DNA of 64,000 bases from Colias croceus (lineage: Eukaryota > Arthropoda > Insecta > Lepidoptera > Pieridae). The stretch lies in assembly GCF_905220415.1 (NCBI RefSeq), contig NC_059550.1:3598501-3662500 (forward strand), written 5' to 3'. Within the stretch, counting starts at the first letter, position 1. Each line of letters starts with the position of its first letter. The position numbers and the translations under genes are program-made. Below, one piece after another: positions 36,001 to 51,000 of this stretch. The notes beneath the pieces are model-generated. The model had not been told where the DNA came from, searched no databases, and saw only the letters and a program-made list of their open reading frames with translations.

Positions 36001-39000
36001 TTAATTTTCGTCGCTAGATAAAGTTATCGAACGAACAAAGGAAATAAAAGTGGAACAAAATGTATTTTATCGTTAGCGCTAAGGGCCAGTGACCTCGGTC
36101 ATACGTTTTGCAAAATAAATAATTATTATGAGAAAAAACTACGACGAGGCGTGGGAAGATTTGTTTGGGTAACGGGGACTATGTTTTATTCAATTATGGA
36201 TGCTTATTAGAGCGTTATCATACGACGTTAAAAATGTTTCTAGAATTTTCGTTTATAAAGATGTTTTTGAACATAAGACTACTACAGCTATCCTAGCTCT
36301 GATTTCTGAATTACTGTTTTTGTCGTCATCACTACATAGTATAAAACAAAGTCGCTTTCTCTGTCCCTATGTCTCTATGTCCCTTTGTATGCTTAAATCT
36401 TTAAAACTACGCAACGGTTTTTGATGCGGTTTTTTTAATAGATAGAGTGATTCAAGAAGAAGGTTTTAGTGTAATATAATTTATCACGTTTTAGACAAAG
36501 CGGGCGAAGCCGCGGGCGGTAAGCTAGTATAAAATAAGCACAATAAACTTTCATAATTAGTGTAAATAAAAACTTAATTATATTGCTGCAATAACTCATA
36601 GAGTAATAAAAACAACAAGTCATCGTTTTATATTTCAAACAGCAACATAACTTTCTATCGACGGCAAAATCCGATTCGAACGGTTTCATTTTGACCTGAC
36701 GCACTTTAACCTCAGAAAAAGTTTTCTCAATCAGTACCTACTTAGATAATTGTTAAATCATTTATACGTTATTCTAAAATTGCAAGGGCTCATAAATAAA
36801 CCTTTTTTTTCACAGTGCAAAGCATTATCTATACATTATCATTTTAATAACGATACATAATAATCCCTTGCCTATTTTATCTAACATCTGATAGATTTTG
36901 CCTCATATTCCGTTATCAAGCTTTTTAATAAGAATTTACAGCAATTTCATTGTCCCACACAAAGCCTAACAAACAGGCATTTAATATAGGCTGGGTATTA
37001 TCATCCCTGTCGATACACAAAAGCATTGCAGACATACTTTATGCACAGTAGGGTTATTATTAATATTATACATAATTCATTGTTCTTTGAAAATAATAAA
37101 ATAAGATATTAAAAGAGATACGTTAACAATACAAAAGAATTTTATACTCTAATAAACATAGTATTTTCAGGCGGACTATTAAAATAGCCCAAGACAGAAT
37201 ATTTTAAAACGGTATTATTCGTTCACATGTACAATGCTTCACAAAATATGTATTTTACGCTTTCCCAGACCTTTAATTTGAATTATATTTGTAATAAAAG
37301 TAGGTGAAGATCCAGGGTAAAATATAGGCTACTTTAAAATAAAGCCTTGAAAATAGGATAAAAAATTGACCGTGGTGTAAGTCCGCGAGTGAAAAGTATA
37401 TAACAAAGTTTAAATTAAAACGATTTCCGAGTGTATAAAATTCATATCAATATTTATCAGCAATTTTGAGCTCTTTTAGGTATTTGGTCTAATTAAAATA
37501 ATTACGTTAATATTAAATAACATAAATTATAATATTAGTTTTACATATTAATTAAACGTTAAATGCCAATTCAAAATAAACGCAGTGTCGGTAAACAATA
37601 GTTTTATGAAGGCCATTTATCTTGAGATATTAGATAATTGGCTAGCACTGAATATAATGTTAGTGTTTTAATAGTACATACATAATACATATACAAATAC
37701 TTAGCGTTCTTTTTATTTCGTTAAAATATATTTTTATGAAATCGGGTTAGCAGACCCTTTTATTTGTCTCCGCTAGTAAAAGAAGTATTAAAGAAAATAT
37801 TGTATATATTTTTACAATATATGTAGTAATTGTTACTTATAAATAAAGATAATAAGCAATGACAATTGACGAGATTATGAAAGATTATGTTTATTGGCTT
37901 CTGCAATGCACGCGAGGAAAATAGTTTATTGAAGTTACTGGCACAAACATATAATATATTAACTTAACTGTTATTATTTTTGTATTATAAGAACTTGTTA
38001 ACTCCAAGTTTAAATTTTTTTTAATAAATAAGAGAAATTTATAACAGAACTTACAGTGTTATAACCTCATTTTTAATTAATTTCTCGCCAAATTAACTTA
38101 AGTATGTTAATATTTAATTTTTAAAGTAAGGCGTTTAACTAAAGTTGTTGCTACCCTGAATTATTATATTAATCTTTATTTAAAAAACTAGTACCTATGT
38201 AATAATGTTTAATCACGTGTAGTTCTATTTCAATATTATTATAAATTATGCAAGATGTTTTCACAACTGAAGAATTGCTTAATATAAATGATTTAAAGTT
38301 TAAACATCCTAAACCTAAATATAAGGTACACTGAATTGCAGAATAAGGATTATATTTTCACAAAATGGTTTTTACTGTTCTGTGGTCGCGTCGCAACCTT
38401 GGAAGAAAGAAAATCTATTTCTCCTAAACATAAAGAAGAAACCAGTACAGATAAAGTAATTGTAATCGCATTATTATGATATTTAATATATTCTGTACTG
38501 CGGTAAAAGTCGCGTTAAGCCTTGTTTCCACTTGAGCATGCTCAGGCGAATGAGCGGCTCATTTGGCCGAGCCGCTCAAGTGGAGACGTCTGAGCACGCG
38601 CGGCCCGACCATGTTCAGGCGTCTCCACTTGAGCAGCTCGGCCAAATGAGCCGCTCATTCGCCTGAGCATGCTCAAGTGGAAACAAGGCTTTATAAAAAT
38701 GCTTTATATCATTTTATTGTGCTATATTTTTATAGGCATTATGCGATAAACACTTGCGCATTAGGATTCTGCGCCTTTTCTGTAAATGCAATCGTACTTT
38801 CTCTGCCTACATTAAGTTTAGTTTTATTACATAAACCTACATTTGCGTTATCCACATGCAATCTAAAAACGGATATACCAAGTAAGGAAAAACTAACGAA
38901 CTCACTTGAGATAACTTCATCTACTTAGTTTGACAAAAAATAAAAATAAAGTATATGTACGCAAAGATTTATACCGTCTGTAATTCATGATTAACTCGCT

Positions 39001-42000
39001 TACCATAAAACCATTTTTGAAAATGAATAATCATTTCCCTGGAAAAATTATTTGCGACTGTCTCATAAATCAAAGGTAGCCCAATTTACAACAACCAAAA
39101 TTCCTCGAAAACTTCATTTTATTCTGATTGCAAAGTTTATCATCCAAAATTATTTATACACTGTTCTTGGTTGTGCCAGGATCTGCGGCGGTCAAACCGG
39201 TTACCGGATTGTCCGATCCAGTCCGATCGAAGTAGGCTTTCTTTGCCTTACTTTAGTACTCGAGACGTGTAAGTTACGTCATTTCTCTCAGCCAAGGATT
39301 CGGTTTTATAATGAGCAACATTATACAACGGTCATGTCATGTAATGCTTCGAATGAATAAGATAATTATGGCCCAGAGTGAATCAAGATAATACAAGTCA
39401 TATTTTTACGTTACATTTACTGCATATATTGTAAATATACATCTAACACGAGAATTTAATCCCCAAGCGGCGTACAGCAATTATATCGACCACAATACCG
39501 TAATACGATTTTTAATTACATCTTACATATTATGATTATGTAACAGGGTGTCGGCTGGTGATGCGCTGATCAATTTTAAGATTATAACAAGTCGTTTAAT
39601 AGCGTATGATACAACTATGTTTTATGTTACATCTACTTTTGGAGACTATACAACTTACAAACTACATCGTGATTAATTGTATAGCTATCACGTATTCGTG
39701 ATTGTGAATTTATCTCGATTTTAATGCATAGTATAGCTGTTTATATTTTAGATTACATTTACATTTATAAAAGTTCCATAGAAACCGAGAACAAACTACG
39801 TTTATAGGCAGACTATAATTTGTAAAACGATAAATTTATTTATTTATTTCAGCCTGCATTGCAAATTAGTGGTACTTACATTCTCCACTTTATTCATATA
39901 CCCCGGCAGATAATGTTTCACTTCGCAGCATACAATTATTTATTATCATCGATGTAGCGAATATCATACCATTAATATAACTACTGTCAGGAGCGGACGC
40001 CAGGCAAGGAAATTCCAGACTATTTTAAGGAAGACGATTAGCAAAGTTACTTTCAGCTGACGTCTAGAGTTATTTAAAACAGACAAATATGTATGGTGCA
40101 AAGTTCCCTTTAAGACATGGATTTACAGTTCGCCACTCGTGCAAAGATAAAGACGCTGTAAGCAGACTAAATCTAAAAGCCCCGACAAACCTTTGAAGTT
40201 CAACTTGAAGTGGTGGCCTTTACTGAAGCCGTTTAGGAGAGTGAAAAGGATGGAAGAGATGCGTGACCAATCCTAAGTCCTGGGGATGAGCAGGACATTG
40301 CAGGCGAAGCGTTCAAAATTAAGTCTAGCAACTTGTGCGGTTCTTTACACCGTGTCTTAAGACCATAAATCATTCTTTGAAGATCTTTTTGTCTTTCTTA
40401 TCCATTACCGGCATGCGTGGGGTGGGGTGGCGAGGTGGGAGGGTCTTTTGATAGGCCGGATGAAAGGGCGACGGATCTCGTCCTTGAAAGACTGTTTGGC
40501 AAGGTTACGCGTATCTGAGCACTAAGATTTCCAGTTTTATCGAGGACTTGCTGTTGCTGGTAAGTAAGTACATATATTTTAAGTTGTACAGAATTTTGAT
40601 GGCATAACAGAAATGATAGAACGATTAAATTATTACAACAAATTATATCTTCTTTACTTTACATGGATCTTTCTTGGCATGTTTTATTAATATCGTGCAT
40701 TTTATGGACGATTTACTTAAATTTATAATATTTAAAACTAACCGTATTTCTAGTTCTATAAATATATAAAATATCATATGTGTTGATTTAACATAGATGA
40801 CATCTTTCAAACATTTAAACTGGAATTTTTCTACATTTATTAGCGGTTCGTCGTATCTACTGGAGCCAAATGAAACAACGCGTTAATTGAATACTCAGTA
40901 CAATATTACTCATTCATATAACAGGGAATATTAGAGTTTTAGTCATACTTGTGGTCATACAAACAATCCAGATGGGATGACGTGAATATCGCGAATAACC
41001 GACCAGTGGCTGTATTTATAAACAACACTGGGAACGCTGAGGTAATCAACGTCAATGCGAAAGATTCCTAAGAAATCAACTGAGAAACAAAGTATTTCAG
41101 TTTATAAGAACCTTTGCCATGTGGCCAAGTACTTAATATTATAGCATATTATGTTAGTAGGATTGGTCAAAAAGGATGATTATCAATTTGAAGTTGGTGT
41201 AAAACTGAACAAGATTGTGAACCATTATAATAATCACACATTTTTAAACTAACAAATGTCGGTGACCTTTTAGCACAAAAATTAACATTAATATTGCTTG
41301 TGAATTTGGAGTCTATTCAATGTGTAAAACTTGTTTAAAAAGATCTACTAGTGGTTCCATATGTACATTAAACTTACTGTGATGTTTATGATATTTGCAG
41401 AAAAGAAAAAGATGCATTTAACTACTTGAAATTTACAGTTGTGTCTGAATCCTTCTCACTGGTCGCATAGTACGTCGTTTAAAATCACATAAGTATAGGG
41501 TATTTTTTGTCCTGCCACTTCCTACATGTATTTGTCTTTGTGACATAACGGTCTAGCCGGAGAGCATCAAGCGGCATCAACCTATAATAAGCAAAAACGA
41601 CTTTGAAGTGAAGATCACTTTATCGCAGCCATCAATCAACGGAGATCTATCGTGTTAAATTAGATAACGTGGTCCGATATTATAAAATATAACCGTTTCT
41701 TTTTGTAGAACTCTTCGATGTTCATGCTCTAATATTTCTAGATAATTATCTTAGAATACGTTTTACAGCTTGGTATTAGCTAACTTTTACTTTTGTAAAC
41801 TACCTATTTATAAATACAAATTATTAGGAAGAACAGGTCCTAAATGCTATCGCAGGTGGATATGGAAATAAGCATTCATATTTCCAAACGTAATACGAAA
41901 CCAGCTGGGTTTTATTTTTGAGACCGTCAACGTAATCTTTTGTGACAACTAATTAACTAGGGATTTGGCTTATCTGTACTTGTATGTAGCAGTTCCAAAT

Positions 42001-45000
42001 TTAGTATTGTAATTCTCCTATTTTTTTCTATATATATATATAATACAATAACCATGGACCACCTGATACCTGCCGCTATAATTTCAAATAAAACAGTTGC
42101 AGAAATAATTTCTGCAAATCTTATCCGCTCTACAGCTCGATAAAGAAAACTGCCTCCGAAGCTTCGAAACCAGTATTCAGCACTGCGCAGGAGTATCATT
42201 TACAAGTTCAAACCCACCTCACAGCCAACCAATCTATTTTAGATTGATGGAAGGTCAGCGGAGACTACGCATACACTACGCATGTTTCAAAATTACATGT
42301 GAACAGAATTATTACTGCGTTAACCGGGGTTGGGGCATACCGATTAAAAAAAACTGTGAAGAATGATATACGGTCCCATTAAGTGATTACGATGGGTATT
42401 GGATAAATAAACCATCCATTACGTGACGTTTTACGATCGTATTCTGGTTTAAGGAAATATGTTTTAAACAACACGCGGTATTTGTGTTCTCCTGTATTGT
42501 AACAATATTTTTATGGGCACCATATCCGAAATGCGCAGGTAAAACTACCTAGACCACCTTGCATTTAGGCAGTTTGTATAAACAAAAGAAGTTCATGACT
42601 TTAGATTTAATACAAAACTGTCACAAATTTTGTAGCTTTTTTGGCAAATCTATCTTTATACTAGATACAGTGAAACACGGCCAAGAAACTGTTGAAAAAT
42701 TGATAAACGACGAGCAAAATGCGTAATCATGTTAAAAAAATAAACAGAATATAAAGACCTAGTTAGTAGTAATATGGGTCATAATCATTTATCATGATTG
42801 AAAAACGTCAATCGTAACTCGGATCCGTCCGCAGTACCTACACACATCCATTCAAGCCAATTGCACTGATTCTTCCATCTTGCATTTTGCCTCGTCACTC
42901 TCAATGTGAAATTCATTGAAATATATTAGGGACGTAGTTGAGATGCGTGCCTGTTATTCAAATGATAGTTTAAATTTATGATAACACCGCTTATTATTTT
43001 ATACGACTTCAAATAACAAGAGACTAGGAATAAAATTAGACAACAATACATCAAATTATAAAATACTTTTCTTGGGCTCGACCATCACAATTCTAGTGTC
43101 TATTCTTATGTTTACAAAGGGATTCTAAGCGGAGGTTATAAAATATATTGGTTGTATGTAAGTGAGTAAATTCAAGGAAACCGCGACATATGGCCACGAT
43201 GTGTCACACGTCAGGTCTGCCTTGATAATAGTATTACGTAGTGCAAAACAAAATGCTAAATATAGTGTGAAGTATATTCAAATAGCCTACCAAAAGTCCA
43301 TATACATTGTAAAGAAATATTTGGGTCTCATACCCTTTTCGGAAAGTAGTTTGTCACCTCTAAAGTCTATTTAACTTCTAAATTGTCTTTACGAATATGG
43401 TAAAGTCTATGAACTTTATGAAATAAATGGTATTGCTGTAGGTCACAATTGCTGCCAGATTAAAGCGATAGGTAACATAAAATCAAATGATTGCAGAAAT
43501 GAACTTATTCTCCCTTTATTTTAGTGATTTTTTTCTGTAATAAATCGTGTTATATGAACAAAGAACTCGAATCTTTTTCTGAAGGTTTTAAAATCTAAAC
43601 AATGTTCTGTATTATGTATTATATTATTATGATGTACATTATGATGATGGCCAATAAAACGTACAAATCAAAATAAAACTCAAGTAAAATTTCACTGGCA
43701 ATTAAACATAATATCTTGCCATGAAGAAAGAAAAAATATTGGTGAAATGATTTCTATTTTCTACCCAAGTTTCTACCATTTGAAACATTTTTGTTTAGGC
43801 GTTCACTTGTTAGGCAAATGATTGAGTCATAATTGGAGTTAAAAGCGTGTATCCACCATTCAAATGTCACCCTAAAACAATCCATTATGTGCTCATCAGG
43901 CTCTATTGAATGGCCAGTGAATTGTATTCAAAATGAAACCATTACTAAAAGCTGTCGTTACAATGGCTTACTCGACCGTGCAATTGCAAACCGCACCTTA
44001 GAATAGATTAATGTATTTTTACCTTGTTAGAAACTGGAGAAAACGAAATTACTTTCACCTAATCAGTGATTTTTACGAACGTGACAAGTGCATTTGCAAT
44101 ATTCGCACGTATCTCTTGAACTAGGTTTATAAGATTTATCAAATTGGAACAAGAGTGCGTTACCTGATAGCGAACCAGAATCTACTTTAGGTATATAGCA
44201 AGAGTGACTATAAGAGCATACAAATACTTCGTTCATAAAATACAAATACATTTTAAAAAATCTCTGAGTTCTCAACGTTTCAATCGAATCCAAAGATTTT
44301 ATTTCAAAATTATATGCTTACAATAGAAACCAATATTTAATCGTTACATTATTCTTCGATAACATTGTAACGGTACCCAAATCTTATCTCAATAATAGAA
44401 CTTCAGTTACAATAAGGGCCAAGACAATTTATTTGAACAAAGCATCACGCTTTTGTCTCCCAATTCGATTATCGCGGTCACTCAATCGAATAATCGTTAA
44501 ATACAAACAACCTCGTGTTATTCACCCACGCACTTTCATCGTTTAAGATGCATTAATGCCTCTTCGTGGTAGATAAAGTAATGGAAGTTATCTGTACAAG
44601 TTTCGTTCATACGGGTTTAAAGTTTTGTTTTAAAGCACGAGTCAAATTCTACCTACGTTGAACGTTTTGGGACAGTACCTTTGATATGTAGTAGCTGTAC
44701 CTGAATTTAAATTTGATTATAAATTAAGTTCAATCACTGTGTTTTTTAGATTTACAAAACTTTACGATGAGTGTTATTATCAATATATTGTCGTAAGATC
44801 CAAAATTCCAATTTAAAGCAACGTTTGAAGTTTACGAATAAAATTTAATGGTGTTTTATGGTGCTTTGTCTGTTGTGTAAGTTAAAACTTAAAACTCTAT
44901 ACACTTCTGTGTATTGTGTTTCTTTGAAATTTTTAGAGCCGATATAAAATGCCGTACAAAGAAAGTACCTGTATACATTATGATTGATACATGATTCTTT

Positions 45001-48000
45001 ACTTTGAATATTACGATGCCCTTAAATCTTCGATCTTATCATATCGAATGGAATCGAAACGACCTCCGCTTATACCTCTAATATTTCTTCATAAAATTAA
45101 TGACTATGCCCATACTAAAGGTTGTTCGATTTAACGTTACGTAATTTTAGAGCCACCTATAACTTAACAATTAACACCCGCTTTCTAATGACAGGATTTA
45201 CATCATAAATTTTTTTACGGGCTGGCAACTGGTTTTGGAATTCCTGGAAACTTGTACTTAGTTGCCATGTTTGTGATATTGCGGGTACAATTATCTTGTA
45301 CGCGGGCAAGTCTTCGCGAAATAGAGGTTGTTCACCCCGACCCGCATGCGTAGGTGATATAAGGATATGAACTCCTTATTCGATTGTATTCGATATTACA
45401 TTGAAGAGGGAAGCCGATCATATCGAATGACTTCAAGATATTACGCTTCCTTAAGATGCGGTATTTAAGATCGGGTCAAATCACATTGAAGTACCAGAAT
45501 AGACTTTTTTAATCTACAAATTATTATGTAAGTACATTTTCTCATTCCATTATTCGCTAGTATTCCAATTTAAATAATGGAAACAATTTTTAAAATTAGT
45601 CAAATGTAACGGTACGGAATTTTAAAACGGTCTGCACAGATACCTAGGTATGCGGAAGAAAAAATACTGAGCTTTTACTTAAAATGCAAATATGTAAATT
45701 ACAAGCTGCAGGTCTCTGATAATTTGTGTTCACTGTATCTAGGGCATCCGCTGCGGATTGTTGATAAAACTGCAGCTTGGTTTTATTTTGCAATTTAAAT
45801 GATTGAAATGGAGCTCCATATTTTTATACGCCCCGCGGCTTAGCTTGTGTGGTACTCGGACAAAAAATAGCCTTTATGTTATAACAAGCCATAATGTCAG
45901 ATACATTATAAGATTACTATGAGCCAACCAGCAATCAGCTGATTAGTTTTTGCATAATCGAGCAACCATAACTAATCAATGGTCGTAATTCTGAGGCCTG
46001 AGCACATAAAATCTTTAGCATGCATCCTATAATGAAAAAAAATAAGACATGATTCTTTTTCATGACTTTACTTGTTGTTGTAGTTTATATGGTTATTTAA
46101 AATCGTCTAGGTTTACGTAAATAGGTATCTTGTTTTGGTGGATAAAAATATGGACAAAGGTAAATAAAAATTATAAAATTGAAGTTTGGTCCAGGAAAGA
46201 ACTCGCAATTATCTCTCTAGTTGAATGGTAGTGTATTAATTTGGATTTATACGTATTTGCATATGGCAAAAGGATGTAATAGATAGCTGAAAATAGTCAA
46301 GTATTCTACTGAAGTTTAATTGATGGATCAAAACACTAATAATTCTCAACAATACACGAACGATAACGCTATATTTAATCTACTCAAACTTTTTGGAGTT
46401 TAGGTCGTCTTCATTTAAAAGCTGTTGGGAAGAGTGCCAATTCAATTTAGTAACATTGTGTAAATAATGAAAGGGTTCTAGTAAAAAATTGTTGGTGTTA
46501 GATAATCACAGATATATAACAGAAACTGCAAAATAACACTGCTCTTTTATTTTTCAATTATATTCAAGTTATAGTTATTCGATACGTTGGAATATTGCAT
46601 TTTGGTATTGGTCCGTCAAGTTCACGATACAATTTCACTTTTCAATAAACAAGCGAAATTATACTCCAATGTTTTAGAAAGTGGTCATATTCAGGAAGGC
46701 CAGTCCAATTAAGCGGTAATTATTGGTACCAGCACGCAAACGCAAGTATATCAATATATTTACTGCTTGGAAACCGAGAAGCGTTACGAAATCTGTTTGG
46801 GTACAGCTAAGGTCACAGGTTATACACGCAATGTGTTAACTGCTAACAAAATATATCTAGCATTTGTGTCGGATGAAATCCTCGACTGCATTCTTGATCG
46901 TGTTTGCGTTTGGTCTGAGGGTAGTGATGTGGGTAATAAGCTGACGTGTCGCCTTACAAGAATGTGGGTGAAATATTTTCATCGTTGGCTTAACATATGA
47001 GCTTAATGACTGCTTTACATACAAATATGGGTCGTATTGATTTTTGCACTAAACTGATTTTTTTTGTAAATATGCTGCATGGGAAACTTGTACGACTTTT
47101 TTGATATTTTTATAGTGACCACGTATTCTTATCTCGTATTGGTATCCTATTTGTGATAGATGATACTAGTTCCATTTTAATTGCAATTGACTATAAAATA
47201 AAATATCAAGATAAACGCACTCGTAGAACATTTATATACCAGTTCTATTTTATATGGCATAATTACCCCAGCATGAGTTGACAACTGGTAATGATTTAAA
47301 CGAAATAGAAATAGTTTAAGTTTTAACCAGACCACTTTTTGAACTATTACTGTTTATCTGGAGGTTTGTTTTGTATATGATTGTTTTTTTAATAAATGAT
47401 AAAGGTGTTTAGTATTCAAAATGGGGTGCACGATGACGGACGTGAGTCGTGTGCCACGCTCGTCTCGATGATAATGCAAAAAGCCCCATGAATACTAAAT
47501 AGAACGGAGAATGTATACGATCTCGTTTATATTTCATAATTTTTTGTAGAAAGTTCTGAATAACATCGCGGTTCATTGCACTTGTTGCATTTTGATTTTG
47601 AGCTTGTTTATTCAGTAATAACGATGTAAGTAATAACAGGTAATATTTGGAGTGTTATTGAAATAAGTTGTTAAATCGTAAAGGAAAATATAATATGCGA
47701 ATCCAATATTTATGAGCATCAGTGTCATAATGAAATAATGAATATAATTTCAAGCAGATACATAATAATTTGTTCGCCACGTTCAAATTAGGCAGTAAAT
47801 TATAAACATGATTCATTGTTTCAATTGATTTAATTTTCGGATGTTGCATTTGGAAGCGGATATGCTTATCGATCGCATGAATATGAATGGAACTAACCAA
47901 TTATCTGGTAATCTATACATTTATCATCTATACATTATATTTATACATTATTTATGAAACATTTATGTCTGTTTGTCTGTATGGATGCCCGGGCTAAACT

Positions 48001-51000
48001 ATCAAAGAACTGCATGGATTTACTTTTGCATGAAAACTAACTAACAGGTCGGGTAAACATATGTATAGGCTCGCCTACGTACTAACATCATCACGCTATG
48101 ACAAATAGGAGCGAAGCAATGCGGGTAAAACCGCGAACCACTGTTAAGTGCTATCATGTACATACAATTATGTACATAATATTATGTATTACCTATATTG
48201 TTATAATTTGCAATTTCATCCGATATTCGGCAAGGTGTGTCGGACACAAGCTGGTCAGACATCTGCTAACATGTGTTCGAATCTCGGGAAATCAATGCGT
48301 GCACCTGTTGTTTGAGGATCAGCTTTGCTACCTTTAATGCAAGGGTTGGTTGAGAATTAAGCCTTATTTCACTGTGTTTATTTTACAAGCAAAAATATAA
48401 GACATAAGTAATATAACCACAGATATGAAAAAAATAAGTACTATATTAATTATATGTATTAGCATTCACTATAGAGGTAGATGTGTAGATAAATTACATT
48501 GTTTGAATATAATATAATATACCTAACTATTATACAGACTGTGGGCAATGTAGTCTTAAATATCACAATTAGTGTAGTGAGTAACAAAATAATAACAAAT
48601 AAAATGTATAAACACACCTATTGTTAAAAATTATGCAATAAAAATACACAACTTGTTTTAACAATGTAACTGAGATCGCCAAGTGGGACAGTTCACAATA
48701 ATATTGTACGACTCATAAAAATGAAATAAAGATGTTATTTAGTGTTTATTTTTGTAATATGGGTTAATTACTCGTTTAAAGGTATGAATGGAGCAGGATG
48801 CATCCCTCATCTGTTCGCGAATTCGATTTATTGGTTTCCCCGACATTTGGGCAAGTAAGGTATGTGTGTCAATTAACGCCCTCTGTTAAATAACGCCCGA
48901 ACTTCAAAAAACCCACTTATATTCAATAGACCCGCATCGTACCTCACGCACAAATGAATTGCACCAATAGGAACGCGCCTAGCGCGGTTGCGTAAGTCTG
49001 GAGTCGCCATCTTTGCCAGTAGCAGCTTTCGTTTCAAGAGCGTTAGACGTGCACTGGCTGTTATAAAAATTTCTTCTAACGAAACTATAAGTTTTCAGTT
49101 GTTTTTGATTTATTTCTTGGATTATTTTATACTTTGGCAGTAATATACATAACCACACTTCATATTCTGTAAATATTTTCAAAATGATTTACTTAATTAC
49201 TTCAAAATTTAAAAAAAATGTCAATAACGCCCAGTTGCGTAATAACGCCCAGTAAACGGACCTTGGGGCGTTAAATTAGTTTTTTTTTTTGTTTAAAGTA
49301 TGGTAGAAGATTACTAATATTAACGTTGATTAGTTAAACTAAAATAAAAAAGTATAAAATCGTTACAACTTGAAGAAACAAGTCACTTTATGTGAGTTAC
49401 GAATTTTATATTTTTAATACTAAATTTTCTTTCTTGAACTTCTTTTATTTTTAATAAAGAAATTTTACAACGTGCTTTTTATATTTTACTTAGCAGAAAT
49501 TCTATAAGAACGTATTTTAGGCATACACAATTTTCTTTCATAAACGGGCGCTATTTAACACAGTATTTCTATAAACGCCCAAGAAAAGGTTTTTAAAAAG
49601 ATGTCTTTATGTCATGAAACATAAATAGTTTCACGTTTTAATTGGTATTTTTCGGTTTAGAAAGAAATATCAAACCTACTCGTCGTCTGTTTATGTGCTT
49701 TAAAGTAGTTTTAATAAATAAAAAATTAGATTTTTGTTAGGCGGGCGTTAATTACCTCTTCTACCTTAGGTCGTTGGATAGCTTCCAAAATATTCATTTT
49801 GACACGAAAGAATAAACTTTTGTTTATACATATAATATTTTAAAATAGTTGTTATTGTAAATGGAATCTACTACTATTTGGCCTGAACTTTCATTGAAAA
49901 AAACTGAACTAATGAAATTATTACGATGACCTAGGTATATAATAGATAGTTTTAACTTGTTCAATATAATTCATAACACGTATTTATTTTATTTGAATAC
50001 AACTTTAGATTGTAGCGAGTAGTCAGTAGTGTGTGATACTGTTAATCGAAAAGAAAATGTAAGACCGTAGTTAAGACGATGCAAATCTAAATATATATTA
50101 TAATTAAGTACATAGTTAGAGTAGTAAACGTACCTCAGAGTTGTAGTAGGTATACTAATAGTGGAACTTACAAAAAAGATATTTCTTTTTTCTTTATCTC
50201 GGTAAAACAATGGGCAGACGGTGAGAGCTAGACAATTGTGTTTGAGCTCACTTCTATGTGAAAAACGAGCTTGATTGTTACTTGAAGGAAAGTCGAGAGA
50301 AATGTATATTGTTCTCTGCATACAGTATAGACCTATGTATCTACCTACTTGTCTAGAAAATATAGATATTTAATCTGTGGTTGTGAGATTATTGTCTCTG
50401 AATGTCATCGAGTCTATTATTTGCGAGAGAAAACTTTTATGGATGCTGGATTTTATGAAAATAAAACGTTCATAGGCTCCTAAAATAAAACATAATAAAA
50501 CTGATTTTCGTACCTACACAACCAAATTAAAAAAGTACTAGGTACCTAGTCGTAATTAATTCGTACTTATAATTAGTATCACGTAGTTATAACTGTGAAA
50601 CTAATATGGGTAATTGGGTGGGATTCGTTGTCGCGAGATTGCGATTGGCGTCTGGTCGACATTTCGTTGAACTCGAAATGGGAACAATGTAGGGCTTTCA
50701 ATTTACTTTTTATTTATTCTGTGAATCTATGTTTACTGGTGAAATGTGTTATTTAAAATTTAAATAACTTTTCCATGGGTGAAACTTTAAATGGTGACGG
50801 ACGGATGATTGAATTTCACGATAAAGAAATTTATTTTATCAAGTCTTTTAAGTTTTATTTCATTGGTTTTATCGGTCTTGTATAGGTATATTTTGTTGTC
50901 ATCTACACAAAGGGGTTTGATAAAACAATAATTTAATTCATTCATCCAATAATCGAAAGGGTAGGCGCATCATGTCGCATTATCGTACGAAAGACACAAA

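Larger units (their letters stand above)
38694..48855. other. Long intron 1 segment, mostly unassigned
   Basis: About 10 kb of AT-rich DNA. Two repeat fragments are seen (45825-45890 and 47946-48140). A GC-richer patch at about 39980-40540 has no recognised content. Open frames at 39052-39360, 41957-42199, 43162-43374, 44063-44293, 46767-47000 and 47655-47900 show no family motif and no convincing splice context. This segment is the most likely place for undetected enhancers or alternative non-coding first exons of Unc-76. Confidence 0.4.

Noticed and set aside
39052..39360. 102-codon plus-strand frame with a GC-richer centre
   Set aside because: No domain recognised and no splice or promoter context.
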